Shown: positions 36,350 through 44,626 of the stretch, one piece after another
How the letters are laid out: the number at the start of each line of letters is the position of its first letter
Position numbering within the stretch: the stretch's first letter is position 1
Assembly (NCBI GenBank): GCA_020735665.1
Contig: CP085928.1
Location: 1,970,501 to 2,034,500 of the forward strand
Length of the DNA stretch: 64,000 bases
Direction: 5' to 3'
From: Lachnospiraceae bacterium GAM79
GTDB lineage: Bacteria > Bacillota > Clostridia > Lachnospirales > Lachnospiraceae
The notes under the pieces: model-generated
Told to the model about the DNA's origin: nothing
The model's input: only the letters and a program-made list of their open reading frames with translations
Databases searched by the model: none
Program-made: the position numbers and the translations under genes

Positions 36350-37790
36350 CTATATCACGTCCTTTCTCTACCTGCTGTTCCAGTTCAGCAATTCGGTGTT
36401 CTGTTTCAGTAATAAACTGTTTTCGCTGTTCAGCTTCTGTGCCAATATCTGCCATTGCTGATTTTCGTTTTCCAAAAGTTCTATCTTCGTTTTCTGTTCT
36501 TCCATCTTGGAAAGTAGTTCCTCGGTATTTGGCAAAATGTTGAGCAGCTCGGATAACTCGCTGTTTAATTTTTGCAATTTCTGATTCTGTTCCTGCATAA
36601 GAGAGAGTTGGGTGTCCCGGTTCTGCATTTCCAGAAGCATTTCTGCCATTAAGGTCTGCTGTTCTTCGATTTGCCCAATCATGGACTCCATTAAGGGTAT
36701 AATTTCCCGGCTTTCTTCTAATGTCATTTAATCGCTCCTTCCATAATGATAATGCACCTGATACTTTCCCAAAGGTGTCCAGTATCTTTTGCAATAACGT
36801 GTTTTGTTGTTTTATGATTTGATTTTCCGCTACTTTCCACGAACCTTTTATTTCCTGCCCGGCAAGAAACTTTTGTTCAATCTTTCTTGCGTCAGCACCT
36901 TCATGGATGGTAGGAATCTGGAGTTTTCCCTGCTTTTCGTAAGAACGGTGATCGACCTGATTATGCAAAGGCAGATGTTCATTACACACCTTTGCCCACT
37001 CGCTCCGCCACAGTTCACAGTTTTTTGGATTGTTCCATCCCGTAGCATCGGTCAGTACCCGTTTCCATTGCAGGCGGTTTCTTGCACCAATCTTCTGGAT
37101 TCCGTTTTCATCTAATACAGGGATACGGATTCCATGACGGTCAGGGTTTTTCTTATCCTGCCACCAGTTCGGATGGGATTCATCAATCACGATATTTCCG
37201 CTTTTATCTCTGACAAAATCCCAATCTTTGACTTCTTTCTTCCCCCAAGAATGATCCGGGTTAAAAGGGCGCATTGTCAGAAGCAGATGGACATGAGGAT
37301 TGCCATCCCCTTTGTCGTGGATACTCCAATCAGCACACATTCCCTTATCCACAAATGTTTTTTTGATATAGTCGGCTGTATATTGAATCTGTTCCTGTCT
37401 GCTCCATTCTTTGGGGAGGGCAAATTCAAATGACCTGCCAAGTTGGGCATCTGCACTTTTTTCAATCTTCAATACCTCATTCCATAACCGTTGTTTCTGA
37501 AATGTGATTTTAAATTTTTCTAAAGCAGCTTCTTTATCTTCTGACCTTTTGTATCGGACAGATTTTTGAAAGCGTTTTATATTTTCTTCTGGTACTATCT
37601 GCCATTCAGGAGGTGCGTTTTCGCACATCATCAGACTGGTGTAGACCACTTCTTTTTTAGAAGTGTAATAACTGATTCGCCCGGTTTCCTCGTTTTTCAT
37701 CACATCCCCATTGAGATATGCGGAAGCGGAGATAACAGATTTCCCTTTACTTCGTCCGACTATTTTGATTGTGTAATGAAAAATCGCCAT
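36069..37790 (-). CDS. mobL: MobA/MobL relaxase (MOBQ) of the Tn916-type mobilizable element
   Basis: 573 residues from ATG 37790 (AAAGGGGGAA upstream). MAIFHYTIKIVGRSKGKSVI start and metal site HDKGDGNPHVHLLLTMRPF define the relaxase domain (residues 1-250). The C-terminal ~200 residues are Arg/Glu-rich and overlap two other frames that look coding. It would nick the oriT candidate at 38060-38074 and use a conjugation apparatus from another element. Distinct from the first MobL (7407-8996) but same family. Confidence 0.88.
   Translation of the reverse strand: MAIFHYTIKIVGRSKGKSVISASAYLNGDVMKNEETGRISYYTSKKEVVYTSLMMCENAPPEWQIVPEENIKRFQKSVRYKRSEDKEAALEKFKITFQKQRLWNEVLKIEKSADAQLGRSFEFALPKEWSRQEQIQYTADYIKKTFVDKGMCADWSIHDKGDGNPHVHLLLTMRPFNPDHSWGKKEVKDWDFVRDKSGNIVIDESHPNWWQDKKNPDRHGIRIPVLDENGIQKIGARNRLQWKRVLTDATGWNNPKNCELWRSEWAKVCNEHLPLHNQVDHRSYEKQGKLQIPTIHEGADARKIEQKFLAGQEIKGSWKVAENQIIKQQNTLLQKILDTFGKVSGALSLWKERLNDIRRKPGNYTLNGVHDWANRRTADLNGRNASGNAEPGHPTLSYAGTESEIAKIKQRVIRAAQHFAKYRGTTFQDGRTENEDRTFGKRKSAMADIGTEAEQRKQFITETEHRIAELEQQVEKGRDIDERIQRIKERRTVGRTSALDRGDTRRVGTERPAYRGTEDAAQRISDLEREIKQREQSREYSSIKERLEAGRQSIAEREREAAKRKRHDRGMSR
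36368..36727 (-). CDS. Coiled-coil protein encoded inside the relaxase gene
   Basis: 119 residues, almost entirely coiled coil (MTLEESREIIPLMESMIGQI, then QEQNQKLQKLNSELSELLNI). It has a strong ribosome site (GGAAGGAGCG) 5-6 bp ahead of its ATG and ends 18 bp before the next gene in the same frame. The whole gene lies out of frame inside the relaxase coding region. The ribosome site and heptad pattern argue it is translated. Confidence 0.6.
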   Translation of the reverse strand: MTLEESREIIPLMESMIGQIEEQQTLMAEMLLEMQNRDTQLSLMQEQNQKLQKLNSELSELLNILPNTEELLSKMEEQKTKIELLENENQQWQILAQKLNSENSLLLKQNTELLNWNSR

Positions 37791-37859
37791 GTCTGGATTC
37801 CCCCTTTCTGCACATCCGGCATAGATTTCCGGCAACATTGCTTTCAGTTTTAGAAAAAG

Positions 37860-38110
37860 CAGTATTGCCGGAACGCCCTCTGCGTAAGAGTGCCCTGCGC
37901 ATAGCAGCCTGCATGGAATGCGCCCCTCTGGCGAAGAGTGCCTCCTGCGGCATGAGCAGGTCTGGCTGAAAGCCCCGCCGACGGAACGAGCCCGGCAAGC
38001 GTGAGCGAAGACCGGTTGCCACTTGTGGCAAACTTATTGGGACGACCTCTGGTTGTCCATAAGTGCGCCCTTCATGAAAAAGCAATGAAGGGAATGAAAA
38101 ACTCATCCCC
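37860..38110. other. Transfer origin (oriT) candidate with RSF1010-type nic core
   Basis: About 250 bp, GC-rich, without a gene, upstream of mobL. The imperfect inverted repeat GGACGAC/GTTGTCC (38039-38058) precedes TAAGTGCGCCCTTCAT (38060-38075). TAAGTGCGCCCT is the nic core known from RSF1010/MOBQ plasmids. Additional dyads occur upstream. Confidence 0.75.
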
Positions 38111-38119
38111 CCCCCGCCA

Positions 38120-38434
38120 TTACACTTCCTCCATATCGGTATGTGTTTCTTTCTGCATTGCCTTTGAAAAAAATTTCCCATTGGCTTCCTGCTTTTTCAG
38201 AAAACCAATCAGCTTTGGGATGTCCTCTTCCTCGATAGGCGCACCGAGAACGGATTCCACCGCACCGCCAACCTGACAGAGCCTATGGGTTCGTTTTTTA
38301 CTTTCTTCGGCTTTCTTTCGTTTCAGAAGTTCTTTCTTCTGTGCTGCATATCGTTTTGCTTTTTCAAGGCTTTCCTGTTCCTTCTTTTCCATTTCAAGCA
38401 TTCGTTCTTCATAACTTTTTGTTGATTTTGCCAT
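38120..38434 (-). CDS. DUF3847-type mobilization accessory protein
   Basis: 104 residues. Charged helical start (EERMLEMEKKEQESLEKAKR) and the conserved KKRTHRLCQVGGAVESVLG, matching the gene at 9796-10098. It lies next to the oriT candidate, upstream of mobL, as in the first element. Probably an auxiliary oriT or relaxase partner. Confidence 0.72.
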   Translation of the reverse strand: MAKSTKSYEERMLEMEKKEQESLEKAKRYAAQKKELLKRKKAEESKKRTHRLCQVGGAVESVLGAPIEEEDIPKLIGFLKKQEANGKFFSKAMQKETHTDMEEV

Positions 38435-38509
38435 GATTACATTCCCCTTTCTTTTACAAACATAAGTTCTCGGTTGCGTATCAGAAGAAGCACATGGTAT
38501 AATCTTCTT

Positions 38510-38577
38510 GCGTGTAGGTATATCATGGCTTCGGTCTGATAGAACCTTTGGCGGTTTCTTTGGAAGCCGCCTTTTTA
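38510..38577 (+). ncRNA. Predicted small RNA, about 68 nt
   Basis: A full promoter on the plus strand (TTGCGT at 38474-38479, 18 bp, TATAAT at 38498-38503) is followed after ~45 bp by an intrinsic terminator: GGCGGTTTC/GAAGCCGCC stem (38550-38571) and TTTTT. No reading frame lies between. It is antisense to the leader between xis and the DUF3847 gene and so could tune expression of mobilization genes. Confidence 0.55.
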
Positions 38578-38805
38578 ATTTGCCGCAGTTCTTGTTACGG
38601 CTTTTACATTTCCTCTATCCCTCAAATCACGACCTTCATTCGCTTCCATAAACATTTCCAGAATATCGGTTTTAATCAGGACTTTGCGACCAACCTTTAA
38701 TACTGGAAGTTTCTTCCATTCTACAAGCTGTCTTAAGGTGTTTCTGCCGATTCCCGTATAGTCAGCAGCTTCTTCGATGGATAATGCAATTTTTCTTTGC
38801 GTCAT
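38575..38805 (-). CDS. xis: Excisionase-like DNA-binding protein (Tn916 Xis type)
   Basis: 76 residues. LSIEEAADYTGIGRNTLRQL is the winged helix-turn-helix of the excisionase/MerR-like family, and KLPVLKVGRKVLIKTDILEM is the typical continuation. It is divergent from the regulator/integrase operon and under a strong promoter. It should steer the integrase at 39.7-41.0 kb toward excision. Confidence 0.82.
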   Translation of the reverse strand: MTQRKIALSIEEAADYTGIGRNTLRQLVEWKKLPVLKVGRKVLIKTDILEMFMEANEGRDLRDRGNVKAVTRTAAN

Positions 38806-38824
38806 ATAATCACCTCCTTATAAA

Positions 38825-38946
38825 TTGCATTATGCAATTCTTGTGATGTAAGTATATCCTTTTCATATCTTTTTGTCAAGCGTTACGAAATATTAAAAAT
38901 AATTTTTAAGTTGCATATTGCAATTACAGAAAAACAATGCTATAAT
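38825..38946. promoter_or_regulatory. Divergent promoters with paired 13-bp operators
   Basis: Minus strand (xis): TTGACA at 38874-38879, 17 bp, TATACT at 38851-38856. Plus strand (regulator/integrase): TTGCAA at 38918-38923, 17 bp, TATAAT at 38941-38946. Palindromes TTGCATTATGCAA (38825-38837) and TTGCATATTGCAA (38911-38923) lie in the xis leader and over the plus -35 box. They are probably bound by the adjacent XRE repressor, giving joint control of excision and integration. Confidence 0.8.
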
Positions 38947-38976
38947 TCATACATACCGAAAAAGGAGGCAGTCAGC

Positions 38977-39606
38977 ATGAAAGATAAAGAACTACGCAAG
39001 CTGATAGGCAGCAGAGTAAAACAGCGCCGTCTGGAATTGAATCTGACACAGCCTTATGTCGCAGAAAAGATGGGTGTTACCGCTTCTACAATCCTGCGTT
39101 ATGAGAATGGTTCGATTGACAATACGAAAAAAATGGTGCTGGAAGGTCTTTCGGAAGCACTCCATGTATCTGTGGAATGGCTCAAAGGGGAAACAGATGA
39201 ATATGAAACCGACATTACGGATAAGAGAGAGTTACAGATTCGTGATGCGATGGGAGATATTCTGGAACAGTTACCGCTTGCCCTTACCAAAGAAGAAGAT
39301 GCTTTTTCAAAAGATTTATTACTGCTGATGTTAAAACAATATGGTCTGTTTTTGGATTCCTTCCAGTTCGCCTGCAAAAACTTCAAGGGGAATGCTGGTC
39401 AGACGGATATTGCCAAAACAATAGGGTTTGAATCGAATGATGAATATAATGAGATTATGTTCTTAAGGGAAATCACTCCTACCATCAATGCTTTTAATGA
39501 GATGGCAGACGTTGTAAGGCTCTATTCCAAGAAACCAAAAACAGCAGAACAAAGGCTTGCAAATCTTTTATCAGAAGTCTTATACGAAGATTCCGAATCG
39601 GTATAG
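38977..39606 (+). CDS. XRE-family repressor of the Tn916-type element
   Basis: 209 residues from ATG 38977 (AAGGAGG). Helix-turn-helix at residues 8-62 (IGSRVKQRRLELNLTQPYVA, VSVEWLKGE), then a helical C-terminal region. It shares an operon with the integrase and is divergent from xis. Its likely operators are the two 13-bp palindromes in the intergenic region. Confidence 0.82.
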   Translation: MKDKELRKLIGSRVKQRRLELNLTQPYVAEKMGVTASTILRYENGSIDNTKKMVLEGLSEALHVSVEWLKGETDEYETDITDKRELQIRDAMGDILEQLPLALTKEEDAFSKDLLLLMLKQYGLFLDSFQFACKNFKGNAGQTDIAKTIGFESNDEYNEIMFLREITPTINAFNEMADVVRLYSKKPKTAEQRLANLLSEVLYEDSESV

Positions 39607-39692
39607 TAAGACAACCGGAGTTATGATATACTTACACGCACGAAGCATTTCATCAGTTCCGATTGTCTAATATCGAAAGGAGACATACGATT

Positions 39693-40988
39693 ATGGCAAA
39701 AGGATCTGTAAGAAAAAAAGGAAAGAAATGGTACTACCGCTTCTATGTAGAGGACGCAAGCGGCAATCTTGTTCAGAAAGAATGCGTTGGAACAGAAAGC
39801 AAAAGTGAAACTGAAAAGCTGCTCCGTCAGGCAATGGATGATTATGAGAAAAAGAAATTTGTTGCCAAAGCGGAAAATCTCACAGTCGGACAACTTCTGG
39901 ATGTGTGGGCAGAGGAGGAATTAAAAACAGGTACGCTCAGCAATGGTACTGTGGAGAATTACCTCGGAACAATCCGAAATATTAAGAAACATCCGCTGGC
40001 AGAACGGAAATTAAAAAATGTAACCTCTGAGCATTTGCAATCTTTCTTTGATTTGCTTTCCTTCGGGGGAGTTCATCCCGATGGAAAAGAGAGAAAGGGT
40101 TACAGCAAAGATTACATCCATTCTTTTTCCGCAGTCATGCAGCAGTCTTTCCGCTTTGCAGTATTTCCAAAACAGTATATTACGTTCAATCCCATGCAGT
40201 ATATTAAACTGCGGTATCAGACGGATGAAGTGGATTTGTTTTCCGATGAGGATATGGACGGAAATGTCCAACCAATTTCACGAGAAGATTATGAAAGATT
40301 GCTTGCTTATCTGCAAAAAAAGAACCCAGCCGCAATACTTCCAATCCAGATAGCCTATTATGCCGGGCTTCGTATTGGAGAAGCCTGCGGTTTGGCATGG
40401 CAGGACGTAAATCTGGAAGAACAATGCCTTACCATAAGACGCAGCATCCGATATGATGGCTCAAAGCGCAAATATATCATCGGACCAACCAAGCGGAAAA
40501 AAGTAAGGGTTGTTGATTTTGGAGATACACTGGTAGAGATTTTCCGTAATGCCCGGAAAGAGCAGTTAAAAAATCGAATGCAGTACGGAGAACTTTATCA
40601 CACGAACTACTACAAAGAGGTCAAAGAGAAAAACAGAGTGTACTACGAATATTATTGTTTAGACAGAACAGAGGAAGTCCCGACAGATTATAAAGAAATT
40701 TCTTTCGTCTGTTTAAGACCGGATGGTTGTTTGGAACTTCCAACTACTTTGGGGACTGTTTGCAGAAAGGTGGCAAAAACATTAGAGGGATTTGAAGGCT
40801 TTCATTTCCACCAGTTACGTCACACCTATACAAGCAACCTTTTAGCAAATGGAGCTGCCCCAAAAGATGTGCAGGAATTGTTGGGACACTCAGATGTCAG
40901 TACCACAATGAACGTCTATGCTCACTCCACAAGAGATGCGAAACGAAAATCAGTTCGGCTTCTTGATAAAGTGGTGGGCAATGACTAA
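39693..40988 (+). CDS. int: Tyrosine integrase of Tn916 type
   Basis: 431 residues from ATG 39693 (GAAAGGAG upstream). N-terminal AP2-like arm-binding domain (GSVRKKGKKWYYRFYVEDAS), a SAM-like core-binding domain, and a catalytic domain with the Arg of YYAGLRIGEACGLAW, the HQLRHTYTSNLL box, LGHSDVSTTMNVYAH and its tyrosine. The stop codon is 41 bp from the candidate attR repeat. Intact and paired with xis, so the element could still be mobile. Confidence 0.92.
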   Translation: MAKGSVRKKGKKWYYRFYVEDASGNLVQKECVGTESKSETEKLLRQAMDDYEKKKFVAKAENLTVGQLLDVWAEEELKTGTLSNGTVENYLGTIRNIKKHPLAERKLKNVTSEHLQSFFDLLSFGGVHPDGKERKGYSKDYIHSFSAVMQQSFRFAVFPKQYITFNPMQYIKLRYQTDEVDLFSDEDMDGNVQPISREDYERLLAYLQKKNPAAILPIQIAYYAGLRIGEACGLAWQDVNLEEQCLTIRRSIRYDGSKRKYIIGPTKRKKVRVVDFGDTLVEIFRNARKEQLKNRMQYGELYHTNYYKEVKEKNRVYYEYYCLDRTEEVPTDYKEISFVCLRPDGCLELPTTLGTVCRKVAKTLEGFEGFHFHQLRHTYTSNLLANGAAPKDVQELLGHSDVSTTMNVYAHSTRDAKRKSVRLLDKVVGND

Positions 40989-41028
40989 AAAATTTCCCTT
41001 ATTTCCCTTGTGATTATCTCATAAGGGC

Positions 41029-41042
41029 AAAAATAAGGGAAA
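41029..41042. repeat. Candidate attR of the Tn916-type mobilizable element
   Basis: AAAAATAAGGGAAA, identical to 31415-31428. An inverted copy of the arm, TTTCCCTTATTT, lies at 40993-41004, consistent with integrase core sites. Confidence 0.6.
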
Positions 41043-41113
41043 CTACATATCATTTCACTAATGGACAGGCGGGAAAGCCTATAAAATGGGGAAAGTTAGA
41101 GGAATAATTATAT

Positions 41114-41148
41114 AAATTCTAGTTTTTGAAACTGAGAAATCGGAATTT
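41114..41148 (+). repeat. Inter-cassette repeat, inverted orientation
   Basis: AAATTCTAG, a spacer, then AAATCGGAATTT, matching the reverse complement of sites at 42017 and 47328. It precedes a plus-strand gene, whereas the others precede minus-strand genes: the site turns with the gene. Confidence 0.75.
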
Positions 41149-41213
41149 AACGGAGGAATCATTATGTGTGGAATGACAACTGATTTATAAATAAAAATAA
41201 ATCGGAGGTTTAT

Positions 41214-41687
41214 ATGAATTATTCAATAAGAGAATTAAAACAAGATGGAAATAAGGTATTAGATACTTTTTTGTACGAGGCGATTTTTATTCCCGAAGGA
41301 GTTTCTGCACCGCCCAAAGATATTATTAACCAACCAGATTTGCAAGTATATGTAAAAGACTTTGGTAAGAATAAGGGAGACTTATGTTTGGTTGCTCAAG
41401 TTGGGGATAAAATTGTTGGTGCCGTATGGGTTCGGATTATGAATGATTATGGTCATATAGATAATGAAACACCGTCTTTTGCAATTTCACTTCTTAAGGA
41501 GTATAGAAACTATGGTATCGGAACAGAATTAATGAAACAGATGCTAACAAAACTAAAATTAGAAGGATATAAACAAGCATCATTATCAGTTCAAAAGATG
41601 AATTATGCTGTCCGTATGTATAGGAAGATAGGATTTGAAATTATTGATGAAAATGATGAAGAATATATTATGATTTGTAAATTATAG
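41214..41687 (+). CDS. GNAT family N-acetyltransferase
   Basis: 157 residues. Motif A is clear: FAISLLKEYRNYGIGTELMK, with the acetyl-CoA pyrophosphate loop RNYGIG, followed by the YRKIGFEI motif. The substrate cannot be predicted. Ribosome site CGGAGG. It is the only plus-strand gene of the cassette-like series, and its upstream repeat is inverted to match. Confidence 0.85.
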   Translation: MNYSIRELKQDGNKVLDTFLYEAIFIPEGVSAPPKDIINQPDLQVYVKDFGKNKGDLCLVAQVGDKIVGAVWVRIMNDYGHIDNETPSFAISLLKEYRNYGIGTELMKQMLTKLKLEGYKQASLSVQKMNYAVRMYRKIGFEIIDENDEEYIMICKL

Positions 41688-41709
41688 ACACTTGCAAATT
41701 CAAATTTGC

Positions 41710-42003
41710 TTATTTTAACCAAATCGGACCGACAATAAATATTCCCCAAAAGAGAACTGTAATAATGACTAAGGCTTCAGATACAGACCAGTAAATGATT
41801 TTATATTTTTTTACCGTAAGAGGATATATAAAATATATCAGTACAACTAATAGCTGTAAAATGATAAATAGTATTGTTTCCTCAACCGTTGCAGATATGA
41901 AAAAGTCAGCAGCGCCCTTTGCTACACCCTTACCTATAAGCCAGATATTGACTGCCAAAAAAGAAACGATTGAAAGAATTAGCTTTACACCAAATCTATT
42001 CAT
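41710..42003 (-). CDS. Three-helix membrane protein, unknown
   Basis: 97 residues from ATG 42003 (GGAGGGG upstream). Hydrophobic stretches LILSIVSFLAVNIWLIGKGV, LFIILQLLVVLIYFIYPL and the C-terminal VIITVLFWGIFIVGPIW. No family recognized. A full inter-cassette repeat lies immediately upstream. Confidence 0.6.
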   Translation of the reverse strand: MNRFGVKLILSIVSFLAVNIWLIGKGVAKGAADFFISATVEETILFIILQLLVVLIYFIYPLTVKKYKIIYWSVSEALVIITVLFWGIFIVGPIWLK

Positions 42004-42016
42004 GTTATTCCCCTCC

Positions 42017-42053
42017 AAATTCCGATTTTCTTGATTCCACAAACTGAAAGTTT
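42017..42053 (-). repeat. Inter-cassette repeat
   Basis: In gene direction: AAACTTTCAGTTT, GTGGAATCAAGA, AAATCGGAATTT, running straight into the ribosome site of the next gene. The two arms are imperfect inverses of each other with one unpaired base. Confidence 0.78.
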
Positions 42054-42069
42054 ACTTTCCCTATTTCTA

Positions 42070-43032
42070 TCATTTAGTAAAATTCAATAATTCTTGAACC
42101 TTTTCTCGATATTCTTGGTTATGATCTAACCATATTTCTGTATGTTCACTATCAGTTACCGTCCAAATCATTTTAATTTCTTCATTTTGTATTGAATCAT
42201 ATATTTCTTGTCCCATAAACTGTGGGGTTAATGTATCTGCTTCACTGTTTATTACCAAAACCGGAATTTCAATATCTGCAATTTTGTCACATACATTTGC
42301 ATCATCATAACTAAATCCCAATTTCATTTTGTTGATAATGTTGCCACAGAATGTCATGTAAGATATAGGCAATCCAATATCCATCTTTCTCATTTCTTCT
42401 TCTACCATCCATTTCATATCACTAACCGGACAATCTAGAATCAGAAAATCCACTTTGTTTTCAACATCCTTATCTCCCATTGCTAATCCTGCAGTTGCTC
42501 CACCAAACGATGTACCCCATATTCCTATCACTTGCTCCGGTGCATGGCTATAGACATAATCAATGTAATCAATCAAATCATATTTTTCCCAGTATCCAAA
42601 TGTAGTATATTGAGCTGTATTTTCGTTGCTACTTCTCTGGTCATAAGTCAATACATTATATCCTTTCTGTAAAAACATTTCTGCTAAAGGATAATTGGTA
42701 TAACGATTTCCACCAAGACCATGCACTAAAATAACTGTTGGATTATTCTTATCTCCTTCTTCACCAAGAGCATATATGTAATCTGCCGGTATCATATGTT
42801 CATCAAAAGTTGAAGTGATTTCAACTTTTTCTATAGTATATGTACTGCAGAAAACATCATAATCCATATTATATCTTTCCCAAAAACTATCTTTCACTTT
42901 TGAAGTATCTTCACAAGTAACCAATTGAGTAGACCCCATGAAAACTTGCGTCCCTATAAAATAGGACATTCCCACAAACAAAAGTAAAATAACTATAACT
43001 ATTATCAACAATATTTTTGTCCATTTCTTCAT
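42070..43032 (-). CDS. Membrane-anchored alpha/beta hydrolase
   Basis: 320 residues. One N-terminal helix (ILLIIVIVILLLFVGMSYFI) and an alpha/beta-hydrolase domain: ILVHGLGGNRYTNYPL oxyanion region, nucleophile elbow GIWGTSFGGATAG (Ser), the Asp region PVLVINSEADTLTP and the His in TDSEHTEIW. It resembles the FrsA/YqiA-like peptidase or esterase group; substrate unknown. Single-gene unit bounded by repeats at 42017 and 43046. Confidence 0.82.
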   Translation of the reverse strand: MKKWTKILLIIVIVILLLFVGMSYFIGTQVFMGSTQLVTCEDTSKVKDSFWERYNMDYDVFCSTYTIEKVEITSTFDEHMIPADYIYALGEEGDKNNPTVILVHGLGGNRYTNYPLAEMFLQKGYNVLTYDQRSSNENTAQYTTFGYWEKYDLIDYIDYVYSHAPEQVIGIWGTSFGGATAGLAMGDKDVENKVDFLILDCPVSDMKWMVEEEMRKMDIGLPISYMTFCGNIINKMKLGFSYDDANVCDKIADIEIPVLVINSEADTLTPQFMGQEIYDSIQNEEIKMIWTVTDSEHTEIWLDHNQEYREKVQELLNFTK

Positions 43033-43045
43033 CGTTTTCTCCTAA

Positions 43046-43081
43046 AAATTCCGATTTTCTTGATTCTACAAACTTGAAATT
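43046..43081 (-). repeat. Inter-cassette repeat
   Basis: In gene direction AATTTCAAGTTT, GTAGAATCAAGA, AAATCGGAATTT. Only four or so positions differ from the copy at 42017. Confidence 0.75.
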
Positions 43082-43109
43082 ATCAGTTAGATAAATGATA
43101 AAATTGTTC

Positions 43110-43694
43110 TTAACTTAAATCAAGAGTTGTATAGCCAAACTCGTTGATATGTCTTTGCAAATTATGAAAATCTATCATGTTTTTATTTTTCCGAAATAGT
43201 CCTTTTTTATTAAACAATATTTTAGTATGTGCGTATGTGCTATACAATTCGATATATGGCGGTTCGGCAGTGATATTTCTTTCTCCGATACAGTTTCCTC
43301 TACTGTTGGGATATTTCCGATTGAAATTTATAGTACATTCTTTGTATGTCAACCAATGCAAATCACTAAATTTTATTCCATGCTCATCAATAGAAACAAT
43401 ATTCTCGTAGGAGACTTCTTTAACCTCAAGATGGAAATAATGATGTTTTGATTTAAAATACTCGACAGCTGCATTGATATGTTCCAGAAAAAATGCGATT
43501 TGTTCCTCCGTCAAACTACATTCCCATGGATAGTTGTTAGCCATTCCTGTTTTCCCGTATTGATATGCTGCCATACTATATTTTATTTCCGGTTTTATCC
43601 ATTTTACAATCAGAAAATCGTTTTCCTCAAGCAATATTTCAGCGTTTCCTGTTGAAAGAATTTGTGCTTTTATTGCCTCTGTTTCAGCTGTCAT
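43110..43694 (-). CDS. Conserved hypothetical cytoplasmic protein
   Basis: 194 residues from ATG 43694 (GGAAAGGAAC upstream). No membrane segments; notable stretches are NAEILLEENDFLIVKWIKPE and FFLEHINAAVEYFKSKHHYF, and a conserved-looking CTINFNRKYPNSRGNCIGER. It is not assigned to a family that I recognise. Part of the cassette-like series; a weak motif copy (AAATACCAATTTC) precedes it. Confidence 0.6.
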   Translation of the reverse strand: MTAETEAIKAQILSTGNAEILLEENDFLIVKWIKPEIKYSMAAYQYGKTGMANNYPWECSLTEEQIAFFLEHINAAVEYFKSKHHYFHLEVKEVSYENIVSIDEHGIKFSDLHWLTYKECTINFNRKYPNSRGNCIGERNITAEPPYIELYSTYAHTKILFNKKGLFRKNKNMIDFHNLQRHINEFGYTTLDLS

Positions 43695-43761
43695 AAATAA
43701 AGTTCCTTTCCTAACAAATACCAATTTCTTAGTTTTAAAAACGCTTGATATCATTTTATAT

Positions 43762-44220
43762 TCATTGTGAATCTTCTAAATACACTATACATCTGTTAAC
43801 ATCTTTTGGAGAATAAAAAACCGGAACTTTCTTCTTCATAAACAACTTTTTGTCACTTTGAAGCATATTCTCTAACTCTGGTTCTATTCCTTCTTCGTAA
43901 TCTCCATAATGCCCGATCGTGAAGCGGCACTCATGTTCCATATTATCTTTTGTCTTAAATATAATATGAGCTTCGGTATAGGGCTGGTTAAAATCATTAA
44001 CTAACGTTACATCTTCGATGATCCCCTCGACCAGATTCCATTTTATAATCACGGAAAATCGATTGACCAAATAGATGATAGGAATAATTGCAAAGAGAGC
44101 AGCTAAAAAAAGCCATCTGTTAAAAAGTCCGGCAATGATTCCGGGGATAGCCGTTATAAGCACCGCAATCATACACCTTTTACATGTTCTCTTTAATACT
44201 TTACTTTTGTATTTCCCCAT
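43762..44220 (-). CDS. Two-helix membrane protein, unknown
   Basis: 152 residues. Two adjacent helices (MIAVLITAIPGIIAGLFN, LFLAALFAIIPIIYLVNRF) and a soluble C-terminal domain resembling the DUF3592 style (VIIKWNLVEGIIEDVTLVND ... VPVFYSPKDVNRCIVYLED). It may be an envelope-stress or immunity-type protein, but nothing identifies a function. Confidence 0.6.
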   Translation of the reverse strand: MGKYKSKVLKRTCKRCMIAVLITAIPGIIAGLFNRWLFLAALFAIIPIIYLVNRFSVIIKWNLVEGIIEDVTLVNDFNQPYTEAHIIFKTKDNMEHECRFTIGHYGDYEEGIEPELENMLQSDKKLFMKKKVPVFYSPKDVNRCIVYLEDSQ

Positions 44221-44284
44221 TATCTTTCAGCTTTCCTTACAATTTCACCATCATGTCGGATTCATATTTTATAATCGTTGAAAA

Positions 44285-44587
44285 TCAAAGTATTACAAAC
44301 ACTACTACCAAACATCCAACGAATCCCACGAACCACGGTATTATAAAAGATAGAAAATTTGCTTTATTTTTTCGAAGCAGAATCATTGCGGTTATCATTA
44401 TGGCTAACCATGCGAACATAATAAAATATCCAAATGGTACAAAAAACATATCCTCTACATAATCTTTTGTGCCGGGAGAAGTTTCAGGAAAAGCAAGCAC
44501 CCACCCCAGTAATGCTAAGTAACTACCAAGCGTTCCTTGCAGAAGCCCTAGTATTCCCAAGCATATTTTCTTGATTGCATTATTCAT
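44285..44587 (-). CDS. Small membrane protein, unknown
   Basis: 100 residues from ATG 44587 (GGAGGTG upstream), three hydrophobic helices (ICLGILGLLQGTLGSYLALL, GYFIMFAWLAIMITAMILL, LSFIIPWFVGFVGCLVVVFV). A relic of a second copy of its C-terminus (LSFIIPWFMG) is found at about 45759-45790, evidence for duplication and loss in this series. Confidence 0.6.
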   Translation of the reverse strand: MNNAIKKICLGILGLLQGTLGSYLALLGWVLAFPETSPGTKDYVEDMFFVPFGYFIMFAWLAIMITAMILLRKNKANFLSFIIPWFVGFVGCLVVVFVIL

Positions 44588-44626
44588 AATAAACACCTCC
44601 AAACAAAAAATAAACTACCGGACCAG

